Below, piece by piece: positions 26,792 to 37,234 of a DNA stretch of 64,000 nt. The stretch spans positions 372,001 through 436,000 of the forward strand of contig JAUIEK010000001.1 of assembly GCA_030428865.1 (NCBI GenBank). The letters are read 5' to 3'. The position numbers and the translations under genes were made by a program. This stretch comes from Bacteroidia bacterium. Lineage in GTDB: Bacteria > Bacteroidota > Bacteroidia > Flavobacteriales > Flavobacteriaceae. The stretch's first letter is position 1; each line of letters starts with the position of its first letter. The notes beneath the pieces are model-generated. The model was not told the DNA's origin and ran no database searches. It worked only from the letters and a program-made list of their open reading frames with translations.

Positions 26792-28048
26792 ATGGAAAAT
26801 ATAGCATTAATTGAATCATTTTCAGAGTTTAAAGACAATAAAAGTATAGATAGAGTAACATTAATGTCTATCTTGGAGGAAGTTTTTAGATCAGCTCTCA
26901 AACGAAAGTTTGGTTCTGATGATAATTTTGATATCATTATCAATCCAGATAAAGGTGATTTAGAAATTTGGAGAAATCGAGTAGTTGTGGCTGATGGTGA
27001 AGTTGAAGAAGAAAATGAAGAAATAGAATTATCTGAGGCTAGAAAAATAGAGCCCGACTTTGAAATAGGTGAAGATGTTTCAGAAGAAGTAAAGTTGATT
27101 GACTTAGGAAGACGTGCTATTTTAGCCTTGCGTCAAAACTTAATTTCAAAAATTCACGAGCACGATAGTACAAATGTGTTTAAGCAGTTTAAAGATTTAG
27201 AAGGAGAGTTGTACAGTGCAGAAGTTCATCACGTGCGCCACAATGCAATTATCTTACTAGATGATGAAGGAAACGAAATTGTATTGCCTAAAAGCGAACA
27301 AATTCGTTCTGATTTCTTTAGAAAAGGAGACTCGGTAAGAGGAGTTATAAAATCAGTAGAATTAAGAGGAAATAAACCTGCGATTATTTTATCGAGAACA
27401 TCTCCCGAATTTTTAGTAAAGTTATTCGAACAAGAAATTCCAGAAGTTTTTGACGGATTAATTACAGTAGAAGGAGTTGCTAGAATTCCAGGAGAAAAAG
27501 CAAAAGTTGCTGTAGATTCTTATGATGATAGAATTGATCCTGTAGGAGCCTGTGTCGGAATGAAAGGTTCTCGAATTCATGGAATTGTACGTGAGTTAGG
27601 TAATGAGAATATAGATGTTATCAACTATACTAAAAACGAACAACTATTTATTTCAAGAGCACTAAGTCCGGCAAAAATTGTTTCAATGGAAATAACAGCC
27701 TATGATGAGCTTCAAAATGGAAAGAAAGGAAGAGTAAATGTTTTTCTAAAACCAGAAGAAGTTTCTAAGGCAATAGGAAAAGGAGGTGTCAATATTAGGC
27801 TTGCGAGTGAACTTACAAAGTACGATATTGATGTGCAAAGAGAAGGAATAGAAGAAGAAGATGTAGAGTTAACAGAATTTACAGATGAAATTGAAGCTTG
27901 GGTAATCCAAGAGCTTAAAAATATTGGACTTGACACAGCAAAAAGTGTTCTTGAAATGTCTGTAGAAGAGTTAGTAAAAAGAACAGATTTAGAAGAAGAA
28001 ACTATCTTAGAAGTTCAAAAAATTCTAAGAGAAGAATTTGAAGAATAA
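26792..28048 (+). CDS. nusA: transcription termination/antitermination factor NusA
   Basis: 418 residues. N-terminal RNAP-binding domain (IALIESFSEFKDNKSIDRVT; LMSILEEVFRSALKRKFG), then the S1 domain (GELYSAEVHHVRHNAIILLD), and two KH domains with RIPGEKAKVAVDSYDDRIDP, GACVGMKGSRIHGIVREL and EVSKAIGKGGVNIRLASEL. The C-terminus is short and acidic without the acidic repeats of E. coli NusA, as usual in Bacteroidota. Sits between rimP and infB. Confidence 0.97.
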   Translation: MENIALIESFSEFKDNKSIDRVTLMSILEEVFRSALKRKFGSDDNFDIIINPDKGDLEIWRNRVVVADGEVEEENEEIELSEARKIEPDFEIGEDVSEEVKLIDLGRRAILALRQNLISKIHEHDSTNVFKQFKDLEGELYSAEVHHVRHNAIILLDDEGNEIVLPKSEQIRSDFFRKGDSVRGVIKSVELRGNKPAIILSRTSPEFLVKLFEQEIPEVFDGLITVEGVARIPGEKAKVAVDSYDDRIDPVGACVGMKGSRIHGIVRELGNENIDVINYTKNEQLFISRALSPAKIVSMEITAYDELQNGKKGRVNVFLKPEEVSKAIGKGGVNIRLASELTKYDIDVQREGIEEEDVELTEFTDEIEAWVIQELKNIGLDTAKSVLEMSVEELVKRTDLEEETILEVQKILREEFEE

Positions 28049-28113
28049 TATAGATAAAGTTAGGAAGTATAAAATTTAAATAACTTTACAAACAAAAGGA
28101 TCAAAATAAGTTT

Positions 28114-30786
28114 ATGGCTGAAGGCAAAACAATGAGGCTAAATAGAGTACTAAGAGAACTAAATATTTCATTAGATAGAGCTGTGGAGTATTTGGCAAGC
28201 AACGGACATCAAGTTGAAGCCAGACCAACCACAAAAATTTCTCAAGAAATATATCAGGTTTTATTAGATGGATTTGAGACGGATGCAAGTAAAAAAGCGG
28301 CTTCTAAAGAAGTTGGGGAAGAGAAACGAAAAGAAAAAGAAGCAATTCGTCAAGAGTTAGAGGCTAAACTAGAAAAGAAAAGAGAAGAAGAAGAAAAAAA
28401 AGAGGAGGTTCTGAAAGCTAAGGCCGAGAAGCTTGAGATAAAACAGGTTGGTAAGATAGATATTGAGCCTGCGCAAAAGAAAGAAGAAGTTAAAGAAGAA
28501 GAAACGCCTGCTAAAGAGCAGAAACCTGTTGTAGAGAAAAAAGAAGAGCAGAAAACAAAAAAAGAAGAGAGTCCTAAATCTGTAGAGGAAGAGAAAAGTC
28601 TAAGTTCTGATGAACCAGAAACAATTAAAACAAAATACCAAAAGCTAGACGGACCCAAGTTAACAGGTAAAACAATTGATTTAAAACAGTTTGAGAAGGC
28701 AAAGAAAAAGCCAGATAATAAAAAGGACAAAGACAGTAAAGATCAAGACGCCTCTAAGCGTAAACGTAAAAGAATTAGCAAGCCAGCAGTATCTTCAAAT
28801 ACACAAGGTAAGCAAAGAAATACAGGAAATAGAGATAGAAGAAAAGGGCAAAGAAGTCCTGTTGCGCAAAAAGAAGAGCTTACCGAAGCAGAAATCCAGA
28901 AGCAAGTAAGAGAAACCTTAGAAAAACTTCAGGGGAAATCTAGTAAAGGAAAAGGAGCTAAATATAGAAGGGAAAAAAGAGATGCACACCGACAACAAAC
29001 AGAAGCAGAATTAGAAGCTGCAGAGGCAGAAAGTAAGGTGTTAAAAGTAACAGAGTTTGTTACGGTTAGTGAGGTTGCTACGATGATGAATGTTGCTGTT
29101 ACAGATGTGATATCAGCTTGTATGACATTGGGAATGATGGTAACTATGAATCAGCGATTAGATGCAGAAACGCTTTCTATTGTTGCAGAAGAGTTTAATT
29201 ATTCGGTAGAGTTTGTTGGCTCTGAAGTAGAAGAAGCGGTAACAGAGGAAGAAGACAACCTTGAAGATTTAAAAATGCGTGCACCGATTATTACAATCAT
29301 GGGGCACGTAGATCACGGTAAAACGTCGTTGTTAGATTACATCAGAGAAACAAATGTAATTGCTGGTGAATCAGGAGGAATAACGCAACATATTGGAGCC
29401 TATTCGGTAGAAGTTAATGACGGTAAGAAAATTGCATTTTTAGATACACCAGGCCACGAGGCTTTTACAGCAATGCGTGCCAGAGGTGCTCAGGTTACAG
29501 ATTTAGTAATTGTTGTAATTGCAGCAGATGATGATGTAATGCCGCAAACAAAAGAAGCTATCTCTCATGCACAGGCAGCTGGAGTTCCTATCATTTTTGC
29601 CATTAATAAAGTTGATAAGCCAAATGCAAATCCAGATAAAATTAAGGAGCAATTAGCAGGAATGAATCTGTTAGTTGAAGATTGGGGAGGTAGTATTCAG
29701 TCTCAAGATATATCAGCAAAAACAGGTCAAGGAGTAGAAGAGTTATTAGAAAAAGTACTGCTTGAAGCAGAAGTGTTGGAGCTGAAAGCAAACCCGACTA
29801 AAAATGCTGTAGGAACAGTTGTAGAAGCGCAATTGGATAAAGGTAGAGGTTACGTATCTACAATTTTAGTTCAGGCTGGAACGCTTAGGATAGGAGATTA
29901 TCTGTTAGCAGGAAAGCATAGCGGAAAAGTTCGTGCTATGTTTGATGAGCGAGGAAACAACTTAGCAGAAGCTGGTCCATCAACTCCTGTATCAATTTTA
30001 GGGTTAGATGGAGCTCCTCAAGCAGGAGACAAGTTTAATGTTTTTGATGATGAGCGAGAAGCAAAGCAAATTGCAACAAAACGTTCTCAGTTGCAACGTG
30101 AGCAATCTGTAAGAACACAAAAAACGTTGACTTTAGACGAAATAGGAAGGCGAATTGCTCTGGGAGATTTTAAAGAGTTAAACATTATCTTAAAAGGAGA
30201 TGTAGATGGATCTGTAGAAGCATTAACCGATTCATTCCAAAAACTATCTACAGAAGAAATTCAAGTAAATATTTTACATAAAGGAGTTGGAGCTATTACA
30301 GAATCTGATGTTTTATTAGCTTCTGCTTCAGATGCTATTATTGTTGGATTTAATGTAAGGCCGCAAGGAAACGCGAGAAGTGTTGCAGATAAGGAAGAAG
30401 TTGATATCCGAACGTATTCGATTATTTACGATGCAATTAATGACTTAAAAGATGCAATGGAAGGAATGCTTTCTCCAGAAATGAAAGAGGAAGTTACTGG
30501 AAATGTAGAAATTAGAGAGGTCTATAAAATCTCTAAAATAGGAAATATTGCAGGTTGTATGGTAATGAATGGTAAGGTTTATAGAGATTCAAAAGTTCGT
30601 ATAGTTAGAGACGGAATTGTGGTTCATGATGGAGAATTGTCGTCTTTAAAACGTTTTAAAGATGATGTGAAAGAAGTTGCAAAAGGATATGATTGTGGAT
30701 TACAAATCAAAAACTATAATGATATTAAAGTAGGCGATACGTTAGAGGCTTACAAAGAAGTGGCGGTTAAGAAAAAACTGAAATAG
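28114..30786 (+). CDS. infB: translation initiation factor IF-2
   Basis: GTPase that places initiator tRNA on the ribosome; 890 residues. Residues ~1-60 are an IF2N-like domain ([20 protein letters not shown]), ~60-310 are a low-complexity Lys/Glu-rich linker, and ~325-385 a second IF2N domain. The G domain has G1 [17 protein letters not shown] (G3) and [10 protein letters not shown] (G4). Domains II-IV follow, ending [17 protein letters not shown]. The linker length is normal for Bacteroidota. Last gene of the operon, followed by a terminator. Confidence 0.98.
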   Translation: MAEGKTMRLNRVLRELNISLDRAVEYLASNGHQVEARPTTKISQEIYQVLLDGFETDASKKAASKEVGEEKRKEKEAIRQELEAKLEKKREEEEKKEEVLKAKAEKLEIKQVGKIDIEPAQKKEEVKEEETPAKEQKPVVEKKEEQKTKKEESPKSVEEEKSLSSDEPETIKTKYQKLDGPKLTGKTIDLKQFEKAKKKPDNKKDKDSKDQDASKRKRKRISKPAVSSNTQGKQRNTGNRDRRKGQRSPVAQKEELTEAEIQKQVRETLEKLQGKSSKGKGAKYRREKRDAHRQQTEAELEAAEAESKVLKVTEFVTVSEVATMMNVAVTDVISACMTLGMMVTMNQRLDAETLSIVAEEFNYSVEFVGSEVEEAVTEEEDNLEDLKMRAPIITIMGHVDHGKTSLLDYIRETNVIAGESGGITQHIGAYSVEVNDGKKIAFLDTPGHEAFTAMRARGAQVTDLVIVVIAADDDVMPQTKEAISHAQAAGVPIIFAINKVDKPNANPDKIKEQLAGMNLLVEDWGGSIQSQDISAKTGQGVEELLEKVLLEAEVLELKANPTKNAVGTVVEAQLDKGRGYVSTILVQAGTLRIGDYLLAGKHSGKVRAMFDERGNNLAEAGPSTPVSILGLDGAPQAGDKFNVFDDEREAKQIATKRSQLQREQSVRTQKTLTLDEIGRRIALGDFKELNIILKGDVDGSVEALTDSFQKLSTEEIQVNILHKGVGAITESDVLLASASDAIIVGFNVRPQGNARSVADKEEVDIRTYSIIYDAINDLKDAMEGMLSPEMKEEVTGNVEIREVYKISKIGNIAGCMVMNGKVYRDSKVRIVRDGIVVHDGELSSLKRFKDDVKEVAKGYDCGLQIKNYNDIKVGDTLEAYKEVAVKKKLK

Positions 30787-30803
30787 ATAAAATAACATCA
30801 TAA

Positions 30804-30838
30804 AAAAGGGCAAACAGTTTTAATTGTTTGCCCTTTTT
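30804..30838 (+). terminator. terminator after infB
   Basis: AAAAAGGGCAAACA and TGTTTGCCCTTTTT form a strong stem with a T tract, 18 bases after the infB stop. It is symmetric enough to serve the convergent SPOR gene as well. Confidence 0.85.
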
Positions 30839-30860
30839 AGTTTTATGTCTTTAATGAGTT

Positions 30861-31226
30861 TTAAACTCCTAGAGGAACTATAATAGCACTTCTATAACGT
30901 TCTTTTAAAGCAAGCAACATTCGGTCAGCTTCTAAACGAGTTTTAAAATGACCAATTTGAATAATCCATTCAGGCTGGCGATACGATAAATATGTTTTTA
31001 CATCTGGATATTCTGAATTAAACCTTGCTCGTATTCCTTTCGCTGTTACTTCACTTCCATTAAATAACTGAATACGAAAACCATATCCATATTTTCTGTT
31101 AAACTCTCTCTTTTTATTTATAAAACGCTCTATTAGCTTATTTTCTTTCTCTTGATATTGAGCAGCGATGCGCTGGGAAAAACTAAAAATTACAGTAAGA
31201 AGTACTGTAAAAAATACTTTTTTCAT
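30861..31226 (-). CDS. SPOR-domain exported protein
   Basis: 121 residues from the preferred start MKKVFFTVLLTVIFSFSQ (an upstream ATG adds six codons). After a signal peptide comes a single SPOR domain: FRIQLFNGSEVTAKGIRARF, YPDVKTYLSYRQPEWIIQIG and FKTRLEADRMLLALKERY. SPOR domains bind peptidoglycan glycan strands lacking stem peptides, so a septal or cell-wall role is expected. Convergent with infB and divergent from the act operon. Confidence 0.9.
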   Translation of the reverse strand: MKKVFFTVLLTVIFSFSQRIAAQYQEKENKLIERFINKKREFNRKYGYGFRIQLFNGSEVTAKGIRARFNSEYPDVKTYLSYRQPEWIIQIGHFKTRLEADRMLLALKERYRSAIIVPLGV

Positions 31227-31351
31227 AATAAAATATTTGTTCACAAAAATAACGAGTTATTCCATAAAAAATTGGGAAATATATTTATTTAGAATTGTTA
31301 TAAATTGCAATTTAACATTCCATTTGCATTTTAAAATTAGCTTTTAAGTAC

Positions 31352-31359
31352 TACTTTTG
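31352..31359 (+). promoter_or_regulatory. candidate -7 box upstream of the act-cox operon
   Basis: TACTTTTG fits TAnnTTTG and lies 78 bases ahead of actA. The nearest TTG is 25 bases upstream, longer than usual, so this is tentative. Confidence 0.4.
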
Positions 31360-31437
31360 TGCAGCTAAATAAGCGAGAGAAACCCTTGTTAATTTAGCCT
31401 TTTTTTAGAAAAGACACGTAAATTTTAGATTGTTTAT

Positions 31438-32727
31438 ATGAAAAGTGTATACCTACACAATCGAATTTCTAAGCTACTTCTCAAAAGTGTAACATTTGTC
31501 TTGTTGTTTTTAATGAGTTTCTCTGTTTATTCTCAAGATGTTGATGAAGCTAAGCAAGGTGAAGGTAAGAAGTTGTTTAAATCTTTGTGTGCTTCTTGTC
31601 ACAAGCTAGATAAAAAACTAGTCGGTCCTGCTCTTGCTGGAGTAGAAGAAAGAAGAGAAAATGATTGGTTGAAGAAATGGATTCGAAATAATGCTGAGTT
31701 AAGAGCTTCTGGTGATAGAGATGCTGTTGCTATCTATGACGAATATAATGGAGCAAATATGAATGCTTTTCCTCAGTTGACGGATCAGGATATAGATAAT
31801 ATACTTTACTATACAACAGTTGGAGATCCAAGGTCTAAAGCTTCTGAATCAACAGAAGTTGTGGCTACAACACAGAAAGAAGCTCCAGGTTGGTTGATTT
31901 ATATTTTAGCTGCAATAATTGTAACGGCGTTTCTAATTATTGCAAGCTTGCTAAAAACAATAAGTGAGCTTAAAGGAGCGCCTAAAACTCCTGGGTTGCT
32001 AGGTAATTTACATGAACTTTGGATTGGGGTTAAGCAAAACACATTCTTGCATGTTGTCGGAACAATTTTCTTTTTGTTAGTTGCGGCGTACATTGGTTTT
32101 GGAAGTTTGTTTTCTGTAGGAGTAGATCAGGGTTATCAGCCTATACAGCCAATAGCTTTTTCACACAAAATCCATGCAGGAGATAATCAAATAGATTGTC
32201 AATATTGTCATTCATCAGCAAAACACAGTAAACACTCAGGAATTCCATCTGTAAATGTGTGTATGAATTGTCATAAAAATATTTCTGAAGTGGCAGAAAA
32301 CACTGTTTTGGTTACGGAAGAAAAAACGTACAGAAAAGCAGATTTAGATAAAGAAATTCAAAAAATATACAAAGCTGCGGGGTGGAACTCTGAAACACTA
32401 GAATATACTGGTGAAACGGAACCGATTAAGTGGATTCGTATTCATAATTTACCTGATTTTGCTTATTTCAATCACTCACAACATGTTACTGTAGCTGGAG
32501 TAGCTTGTCAAAAATGTCATGGGCCTGTAGAAACAATGGAAGAATTGTATCAATTTTCTCCATTAACAATGGGTTGGTGTATCGATTGTCATAGAGAAAC
32601 AAAAGTGGATTTAAAAGGAAATGAGTACTACCAAAAAATACATGAGCAATTAGCTAAAAAGTATGGTGTTGAGCAAGTAACAGCAGCTCAATTAGGCGGG
32701 CTCGAGTGTGGTAAGTGTCATTATTAA
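31438..32727 (+). CDS. actA: Alternative Complex III subunit ActA, multiheme cytochrome c with six CxxCH motifs
   Basis: Electron-transfer subunit of the quinol:electron acceptor oxidoreductase ACIII. 429 residues: a signal/anchor (residues ~12-32), a monoheme class I cytochrome domain with CASCH at 51, two membrane segments (~153-172 and ~200-222), then a pentaheme domain with CQYCH (254), CMNCH (275), CQKCH (357), CIDCH (381) and CGKCH (424). Family ActA is described as pentaheme; the extra N-terminal heme domain is noteworthy and may replace a separate cytochrome c. First gene of actABCDEF-coxBA. Confidence 0.95.
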   Translation: MKSVYLHNRISKLLLKSVTFVLLFLMSFSVYSQDVDEAKQGEGKKLFKSLCASCHKLDKKLVGPALAGVEERRENDWLKKWIRNNAELRASGDRDAVAIYDEYNGANMNAFPQLTDQDIDNILYYTTVGDPRSKASESTEVVATTQKEAPGWLIYILAAIIVTAFLIIASLLKTISELKGAPKTPGLLGNLHELWIGVKQNTFLHVVGTIFFLLVAAYIGFGSLFSVGVDQGYQPIQPIAFSHKIHAGDNQIDCQYCHSSAKHSKHSGIPSVNVCMNCHKNISEVAENTVLVTEEKTYRKADLDKEIQKIYKAAGWNSETLEYTGETEPIKWIRIHNLPDFAYFNHSQHVTVAGVACQKCHGPVETMEELYQFSPLTMGWCIDCHRETKVDLKGNEYYQKIHEQLAKKYGVEQVTAAQLGGLECGKCHY

Positions 32728-32760
32728 TCAATTTTTAGAAAGAAGAAAATTCCAATATAG

Positions 32761-35700
32761 ATGGCTTCAAACAAAAAATACTGGAAAAGTGTTGAGGAAC
32801 TTACTAATAATTCTTTAGTAGAAACGATAAGTAAGAATGAGTTTGTAGAAGAAATTCCAACCGATGAATTTTTGGGAAATAAAGAAGCTTTAGAAAATTC
32901 ATCTACATCAAGAAGAGATTTCTTAAAATACATGGGCTTTACTACTGCTGCGGCTACTTTAGCTGCCTGTGAAGGACCAGTAAAAAAATCAATTCCATAT
33001 GTTGTAAAACCAAATGATCTTATTGTAGGAGTTGCAGATTGGTATGCGACGGCAATTGCTGATGGATATGATTTTGCGAATGTTTTAGTGAAAACTCGTG
33101 AAGGTCGTCCTATTTTAGTAATGCCAAATAAAGAAGCAGGAGGAACTACCAACGCAAGAGTTCAGGCTTCTGTTTTGTCTTTGTACGATGAAAAGCTTCG
33201 ACTAAAAGAGCCGAGAAAAGGAGGAGATGTCATTTCATGGAACGAAGCTCATAAGCAAATTGGAACTGAATTAGAAAGATTAAAGAACGAAGAAAAACCT
33301 GTTGTTTTATTAACAGGAACCTTAGCTAGCCCATCAACAGAAAAAATTATTGCAGAGTTTATAGAAAAGTATCCTAATGTAAAACATGTAACATATGATG
33401 CTATTTCTGAAGATGGAGCTTTAACTGCTTTTGAAGCAATGTATGGCAAGAGAGCTCTTCCTAACTATCATCTTGATAAAGCAAAAACAATTGTCTCTTT
33501 TGGAGCTGACTTTTTAGGAGATTGGCACGGGGGATTTGAGAAAGGATATGCTGCAAGCAGAAAGCCTGAGGGAGGAAAAATGTCTTATCATGTTCAGTTT
33601 GAGGCAAACATGTCGTTAACGGGTGCAAATGCAGATAAGCGAGTGGTTACAAAACCTTCAGATCAGGTTTTTGCATTGATCAATTTATACAATGCTATAA
33701 CAGGAGATAGTCTTCCCTCAAAATCAACTCCTGTAGACGATCAAGTGAAGAAAGCTGCTAAAGAGTTGTTGAAATCGGGATCTAAAGGAGTAGTTGTAAC
33801 AAGTTCAAATGATGAGAATGTTCAGGTGATTGCTTATGCTATCAATGAAATATTACAAAGTGAAGTTTTTGATGCTGCTAACCCGTTATACATCCGAAAA
33901 GGGAAAGATGTAGAAGTAGCTAAATTAGTAGCGGATATGAAAGCAGGAAGAGTAGGTGGTTTAATCACGTACAATGTAAATCCTGTTTACAGTTTAGCTT
34001 TGGGTTCTGACTTTGCAGAGGCGCTAAATAAATTGTCTTTATCCGTAGCAATGTCTGTTCAAGATGATGCTACCGCCGCTGCTACACAATTCACACTGCC
34101 AATGTCTCACTTCTTAGAATCATGGGGTGATGTTATGGTAAGAGAAAGGAATTACGGACTAGTACAGCCAACAATCAATAAGTTATTTAATACAGCTCAG
34201 TTGCAAGAAGTGTTGCTAAAATGGTCTGGTAACACAACCTCCTATTATGATTACTTAAAAACGTATTGGTCTGATGAAGTATTAAAAGGTCAATCGTGGA
34301 ATCAAGCATTGCATGATGGATTCCATAAAATAGAAGTGGAAAGCGAAGTTTCTAAATCAGAAATAGATTTGACAACAGCTGCGGCTGCAATAGTAGCAAC
34401 AACAAAGCCATCTGGATTTGAGTTGACATTGTATTCATCTACTGCGTTAGGAGATGGAAAACAAGCAAACAACCCATGGTTGCAGGAACTTCCAGATCCA
34501 ATAACAAGAGCTTCTTGGGATAATTATCTTACAATGTCTATTGCAGATGCAAAAGAGTTAGGATTTTCAAATCCAGTAAAAGATAATGGAGCCATTAATG
34601 GTCAATATGCTACTGTTACAGTAAACGGTGTGACGTTGGAAAAAATTCCTGTGATGGTTCAGCCTGGTCAAGCGAAAGGATCAGTAGGTCTAGCGTTAGG
34701 TTATGGAAGAGCAACTAACTTAAAAGAAGAAATGCAAATAGGTGTAAATGCCTATGCTTTATATAAAAACGCAAACCCAGTTCAATATAATGTTAAGATT
34801 GAAAACGCAGGAGGTAAACATGAGTTTGCGTGTATTCAGGTGCAAAAAACAATTGCGGGTCGTCATGATATTTTGAAAGAGACAACCTTAAAAGAATATT
34901 TAACAGTAGATCCTAAAGATCATCATCACGGGTGGAATAAACCCGCTTATGTGTCTTATGATCATAAAGAAGTTGAAGCAAAAACTATTGATTTATGGGA
35001 TGAGCACAATAGAGAAATAGGACATCACTTCAATTTATCAATCGATCTAAACACCTGTACAGGTTGTGGAGCGTGTGTGGTTGCCTGTCATGCAGAAAAC
35101 AATGTGCCTGTTGTAGGTAAAAGAGAAATGCGTGTGGGTAGAGATATGCATTGGTTGCGTATTGATCGATACTATTCTTCTGAAGTAGAGACAAGAGAAG
35201 AAGCAAAAGAGATGGGATTAAGTGGAGGAGACTTGTTTAAAGTTCTAGAAACAGAAGCTGAAAACCCAGAAGTAACTTTCCAACCAATGATGTGCCAACA
35301 CTGTAACCACGCACCGTGTGAAACGGTTTGTCCAGTTGCAGCAACAACACATGGTCGTCAAGGTCAAAATCAGATGACATATAATAGATGCGTAGGAACA
35401 AGATATTGTGCAAACAACTGTCCATACAGAGTTCGTCGTTTTAACTGGTTTAACTATGCAGATAACAATGAGTTCGACTTCAACATGAATAATGAGTACG
35501 GAAAGATGGTGCTCAATCCAGATGTGGTTGTTCGTTCTAGAGGAGTAATGGAAAAATGTTCAATGTGTATTCAAATGACACAAGCAACAATCTTAAAAGC
35601 GAAAAAAGAAGGAAGGAAAATTGAAGCTGGAGAGTTCTCTACCGCTTGTTCAGATGCTTGTGCAACAGGAGCATTGGTTTTTGGTGATGTGAACAATAAA

Positions 35701-35817
35701 GAAGAGGAAATAGTTAAGTTAAAAGAAGATAAGAGAGCTTACCATGTGTTAGATTACATTGGAACTAAACCAAATGTAGTATATCAAGTAAAGGTAAGAA
35801 ACACAAACGAAGCGTAA
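32761..35817 (+). CDS. actB: Alternative Complex III subunit ActB (molybdopterin-like plus FeS domains)
   Basis: 1018 residues. The Tat-like leader SRRDFLKYMGFTTAAATLAA is followed by Cys (lipobox-like LAAC). Residues ~80-750 resemble the molybdopterin oxidoreductase fold; in known ACIII this part holds no molybdenum. The C-terminal part is a four-cluster ferredoxin-type region: CTGCGACVVACHAENN, CQHCNHAPCETVC, RYCANNCPYRVRRFNW and CSMCIQM with a later CSDACATGA. Peripheral subunit on the periplasmic side that links quinol oxidation to ActA hemes. The start is preceded by an AGAAGAAAA purine stretch. Confidence 0.95.
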   Translation: MASNKKYWKSVEELTNNSLVETISKNEFVEEIPTDEFLGNKEALENSSTSRRDFLKYMGFTTAAATLAACEGPVKKSIPYVVKPNDLIVGVADWYATAIADGYDFANVLVKTREGRPILVMPNKEAGGTTNARVQASVLSLYDEKLRLKEPRKGGDVISWNEAHKQIGTELERLKNEEKPVVLLTGTLASPSTEKIIAEFIEKYPNVKHVTYDAISEDGALTAFEAMYGKRALPNYHLDKAKTIVSFGADFLGDWHGGFEKGYAASRKPEGGKMSYHVQFEANMSLTGANADKRVVTKPSDQVFALINLYNAITGDSLPSKSTPVDDQVKKAAKELLKSGSKGVVVTSSNDENVQVIAYAINEILQSEVFDAANPLYIRKGKDVEVAKLVADMKAGRVGGLITYNVNPVYSLALGSDFAEALNKLSLSVAMSVQDDATAAATQFTLPMSHFLESWGDVMVRERNYGLVQPTINKLFNTAQLQEVLLKWSGNTTSYYDYLKTYWSDEVLKGQSWNQALHDGFHKIEVESEVSKSEIDLTTAAAAIVATTKPSGFELTLYSSTALGDGKQANNPWLQELPDPITRASWDNYLTMSIADAKELGFSNPVKDNGAINGQYATVTVNGVTLEKIPVMVQPGQAKGSVGLALGYGRATNLKEEMQIGVNAYALYKNANPVQYNVKIENAGGKHEFACIQVQKTIAGRHDILKETTLKEYLTVDPKDHHHGWNKPAYVSYDHKEVEAKTIDLWDEHNREIGHHFNLSIDLNTCTGCGACVVACHAENNVPVVGKREMRVGRDMHWLRIDRYYSSEVETREEAKEMGLSGGDLFKVLETEAENPEVTFQPMMCQHCNHAPCETVCPVAATTHGRQGQNQMTYNRCVGTRYCANNCPYRVRRFNWFNYADNNEFDFNMNNEYGKMVLNPDVVVRSRGVMEKCSMCIQMTQATILKAKKEGRKIEAGEFSTACSDACATGALVFGDVNNKEEEIVKLKEDKRAYHVLDYIGTKPNVVYQVKVRNTNEA

Positions 35818-35839
35818 ATAAAAATTAAGGTATAAGAAT

Positions 35840-37234
35840 ATGTCTCATTACGAAGCGCCCATAAGAGAACCCTTAGTACTAGGTGACAAGAGTTATCATG
35901 ACATTACAGAAGACATTGCTAGACCTATAGAAGGAAAAGCAAACAGAAACTGGTACATTGCTTTTGGTATTTCTTTAGCAGCTATGCTTTGGGGATTTGG
36001 TTGTATTTTCTATACAATAGGTACAGGTATTGGAGTTTGGGGATTAAGTAAAAATATTGGTTGGGCTTGGGATATTACCAACTTTGTATGGTGGGTAGGT
36101 ATCGGTCACGCAGGGACGTTAATTTCTGCTGTATTGTTGTTATTCCGTCAAAAATGGAGAATGGCAATTAACCGTTCTGCAGAAGCAATGACGATTTTTG
36201 CTGTATTTCAAGCAGGATTATTCCCAATCATTCACATGGGTCGTCCTTGGAATGGATACTGGGTATTACCAATTCCGAATCAATTTGGATCATTATGGGT
36301 AAACTTTAACTCTCCATTATTGTGGGATGTGTTTGCCATTTCTACGTATTTATCTGTATCATTGGTTTTCTGGTGGACAGGATTGTTGCCTGATTTTGCT
36401 ATGATTCGTGATAGAGCAATTAAACCATTTCAAAAGAAAATATATTCACTACTTTCATTCGGATGGTCTGGAAGAGCAAAAGATTGGCAACGTTTTGAGG
36501 AAGTATCATTAGTACTTGCAGGATTAGCAACACCATTAGTACTTTCGGTACATACAATTGTATCAATGGACTTTGCAACATCAATTAATCCAGGATGGCA
36601 CTCAACTATTTTTCCTCCTTATTTTGTGGCAGGTGCAATTTTCTCAGGGTTTGCTATGGTACAGACTCTTTTAGGAATTATGCGTAAGGTAACCAATCTA
36701 GAAGCATATATTACTCGGTTACATGTAGAATATATGAATATCGTTATCATTTTAACAGGTGGTATTGTGGCGGTAGCTTATGCATCTGAGTTTTTTATTG
36801 CTTGGTATACAGGTTCTCCTTACGAGAATTACACATATATGTCTGTAGGTGCTGCAACAGGTCCTTATGGATGGGCATTTTGGTCGTTGATTTTATTCAA
36901 CATTGCAATACCTCAGTTATTGTGGATTAAGAAAATAAGAAGAAGTTTTATATGGTCTTTTATTATTTCAATTGCGATTAATATCGGGATGTGGTTTGAG
37001 CGTTTTGACATCATTGCCATTGTATTGAGTAAAGGACACCTACCATCAACTTGGTGGCGTTTTGAGCCTACTTTTATAGATGTGGGGATTTTTATTGGAA
37101 CAATTGGATTTTTCTTTGTGCTTTTCCTTCTGTATGCAAGAACGTTCCCTGTAATTGCACAAGCAGAGGTGAAAACAATTTTGAAATCTTCTGGTGAGAA
37201 TTATAAAAAATTAAGAGACGGTAATCATGAGTAG
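35840..37234 (+). CDS. actC: Alternative Complex III subunit ActC (NrfD-like quinol-binding membrane protein)
   Basis: 464-residue NrfD/PsrC-type integral membrane protein with about ten helices. It holds a quinol-binding site in known ACIII. Segments include FVWWVGIGHAGTLISAVLLL, MTIFAVFQAGLFPIIHMGRP (conserved His) and STYLSVSLVFWWTGLLPDFA. The stop overlaps actD by eight bases, so translation is coupled. ActC and ActF are paralogues and both are present. Confidence 0.95.
   Translation: MSHYEAPIREPLVLGDKSYHDITEDIARPIEGKANRNWYIAFGISLAAMLWGFGCIFYTIGTGIGVWGLSKNIGWAWDITNFVWWVGIGHAGTLISAVLLLFRQKWRMAINRSAEAMTIFAVFQAGLFPIIHMGRPWNGYWVLPIPNQFGSLWVNFNSPLLWDVFAISTYLSVSLVFWWTGLLPDFAMIRDRAIKPFQKKIYSLLSFGWSGRAKDWQRFEEVSLVLAGLATPLVLSVHTIVSMDFATSINPGWHSTIFPPYFVAGAIFSGFAMVQTLLGIMRKVTNLEAYITRLHVEYMNIVIILTGGIVAVAYASEFFIAWYTGSPYENYTYMSVGAATGPYGWAFWSLILFNIAIPQLLWIKKIRRSFIWSFIISIAINIGMWFERFDIIAIVLSKGHLPSTWWRFEPTFIDVGIFIGTIGFFFVLFLLYARTFPVIAQAEVKTILKSSGENYKKLRDGNHE

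Noticed and set aside
28350..28730. Minus-strand 126-codon frame inside infB
   Set aside because: Antisense of the Lys/Glu-rich linker of IF-2, which gives a Ser/Phe-rich artefact.
32761..35817. True molybdenum formate or polysulfide reductase
   Set aside because: The gene lies in a complete actABCDEF order with cytochrome oxidase genes, so it is ActB, which is known to lack the molybdenum cofactor.
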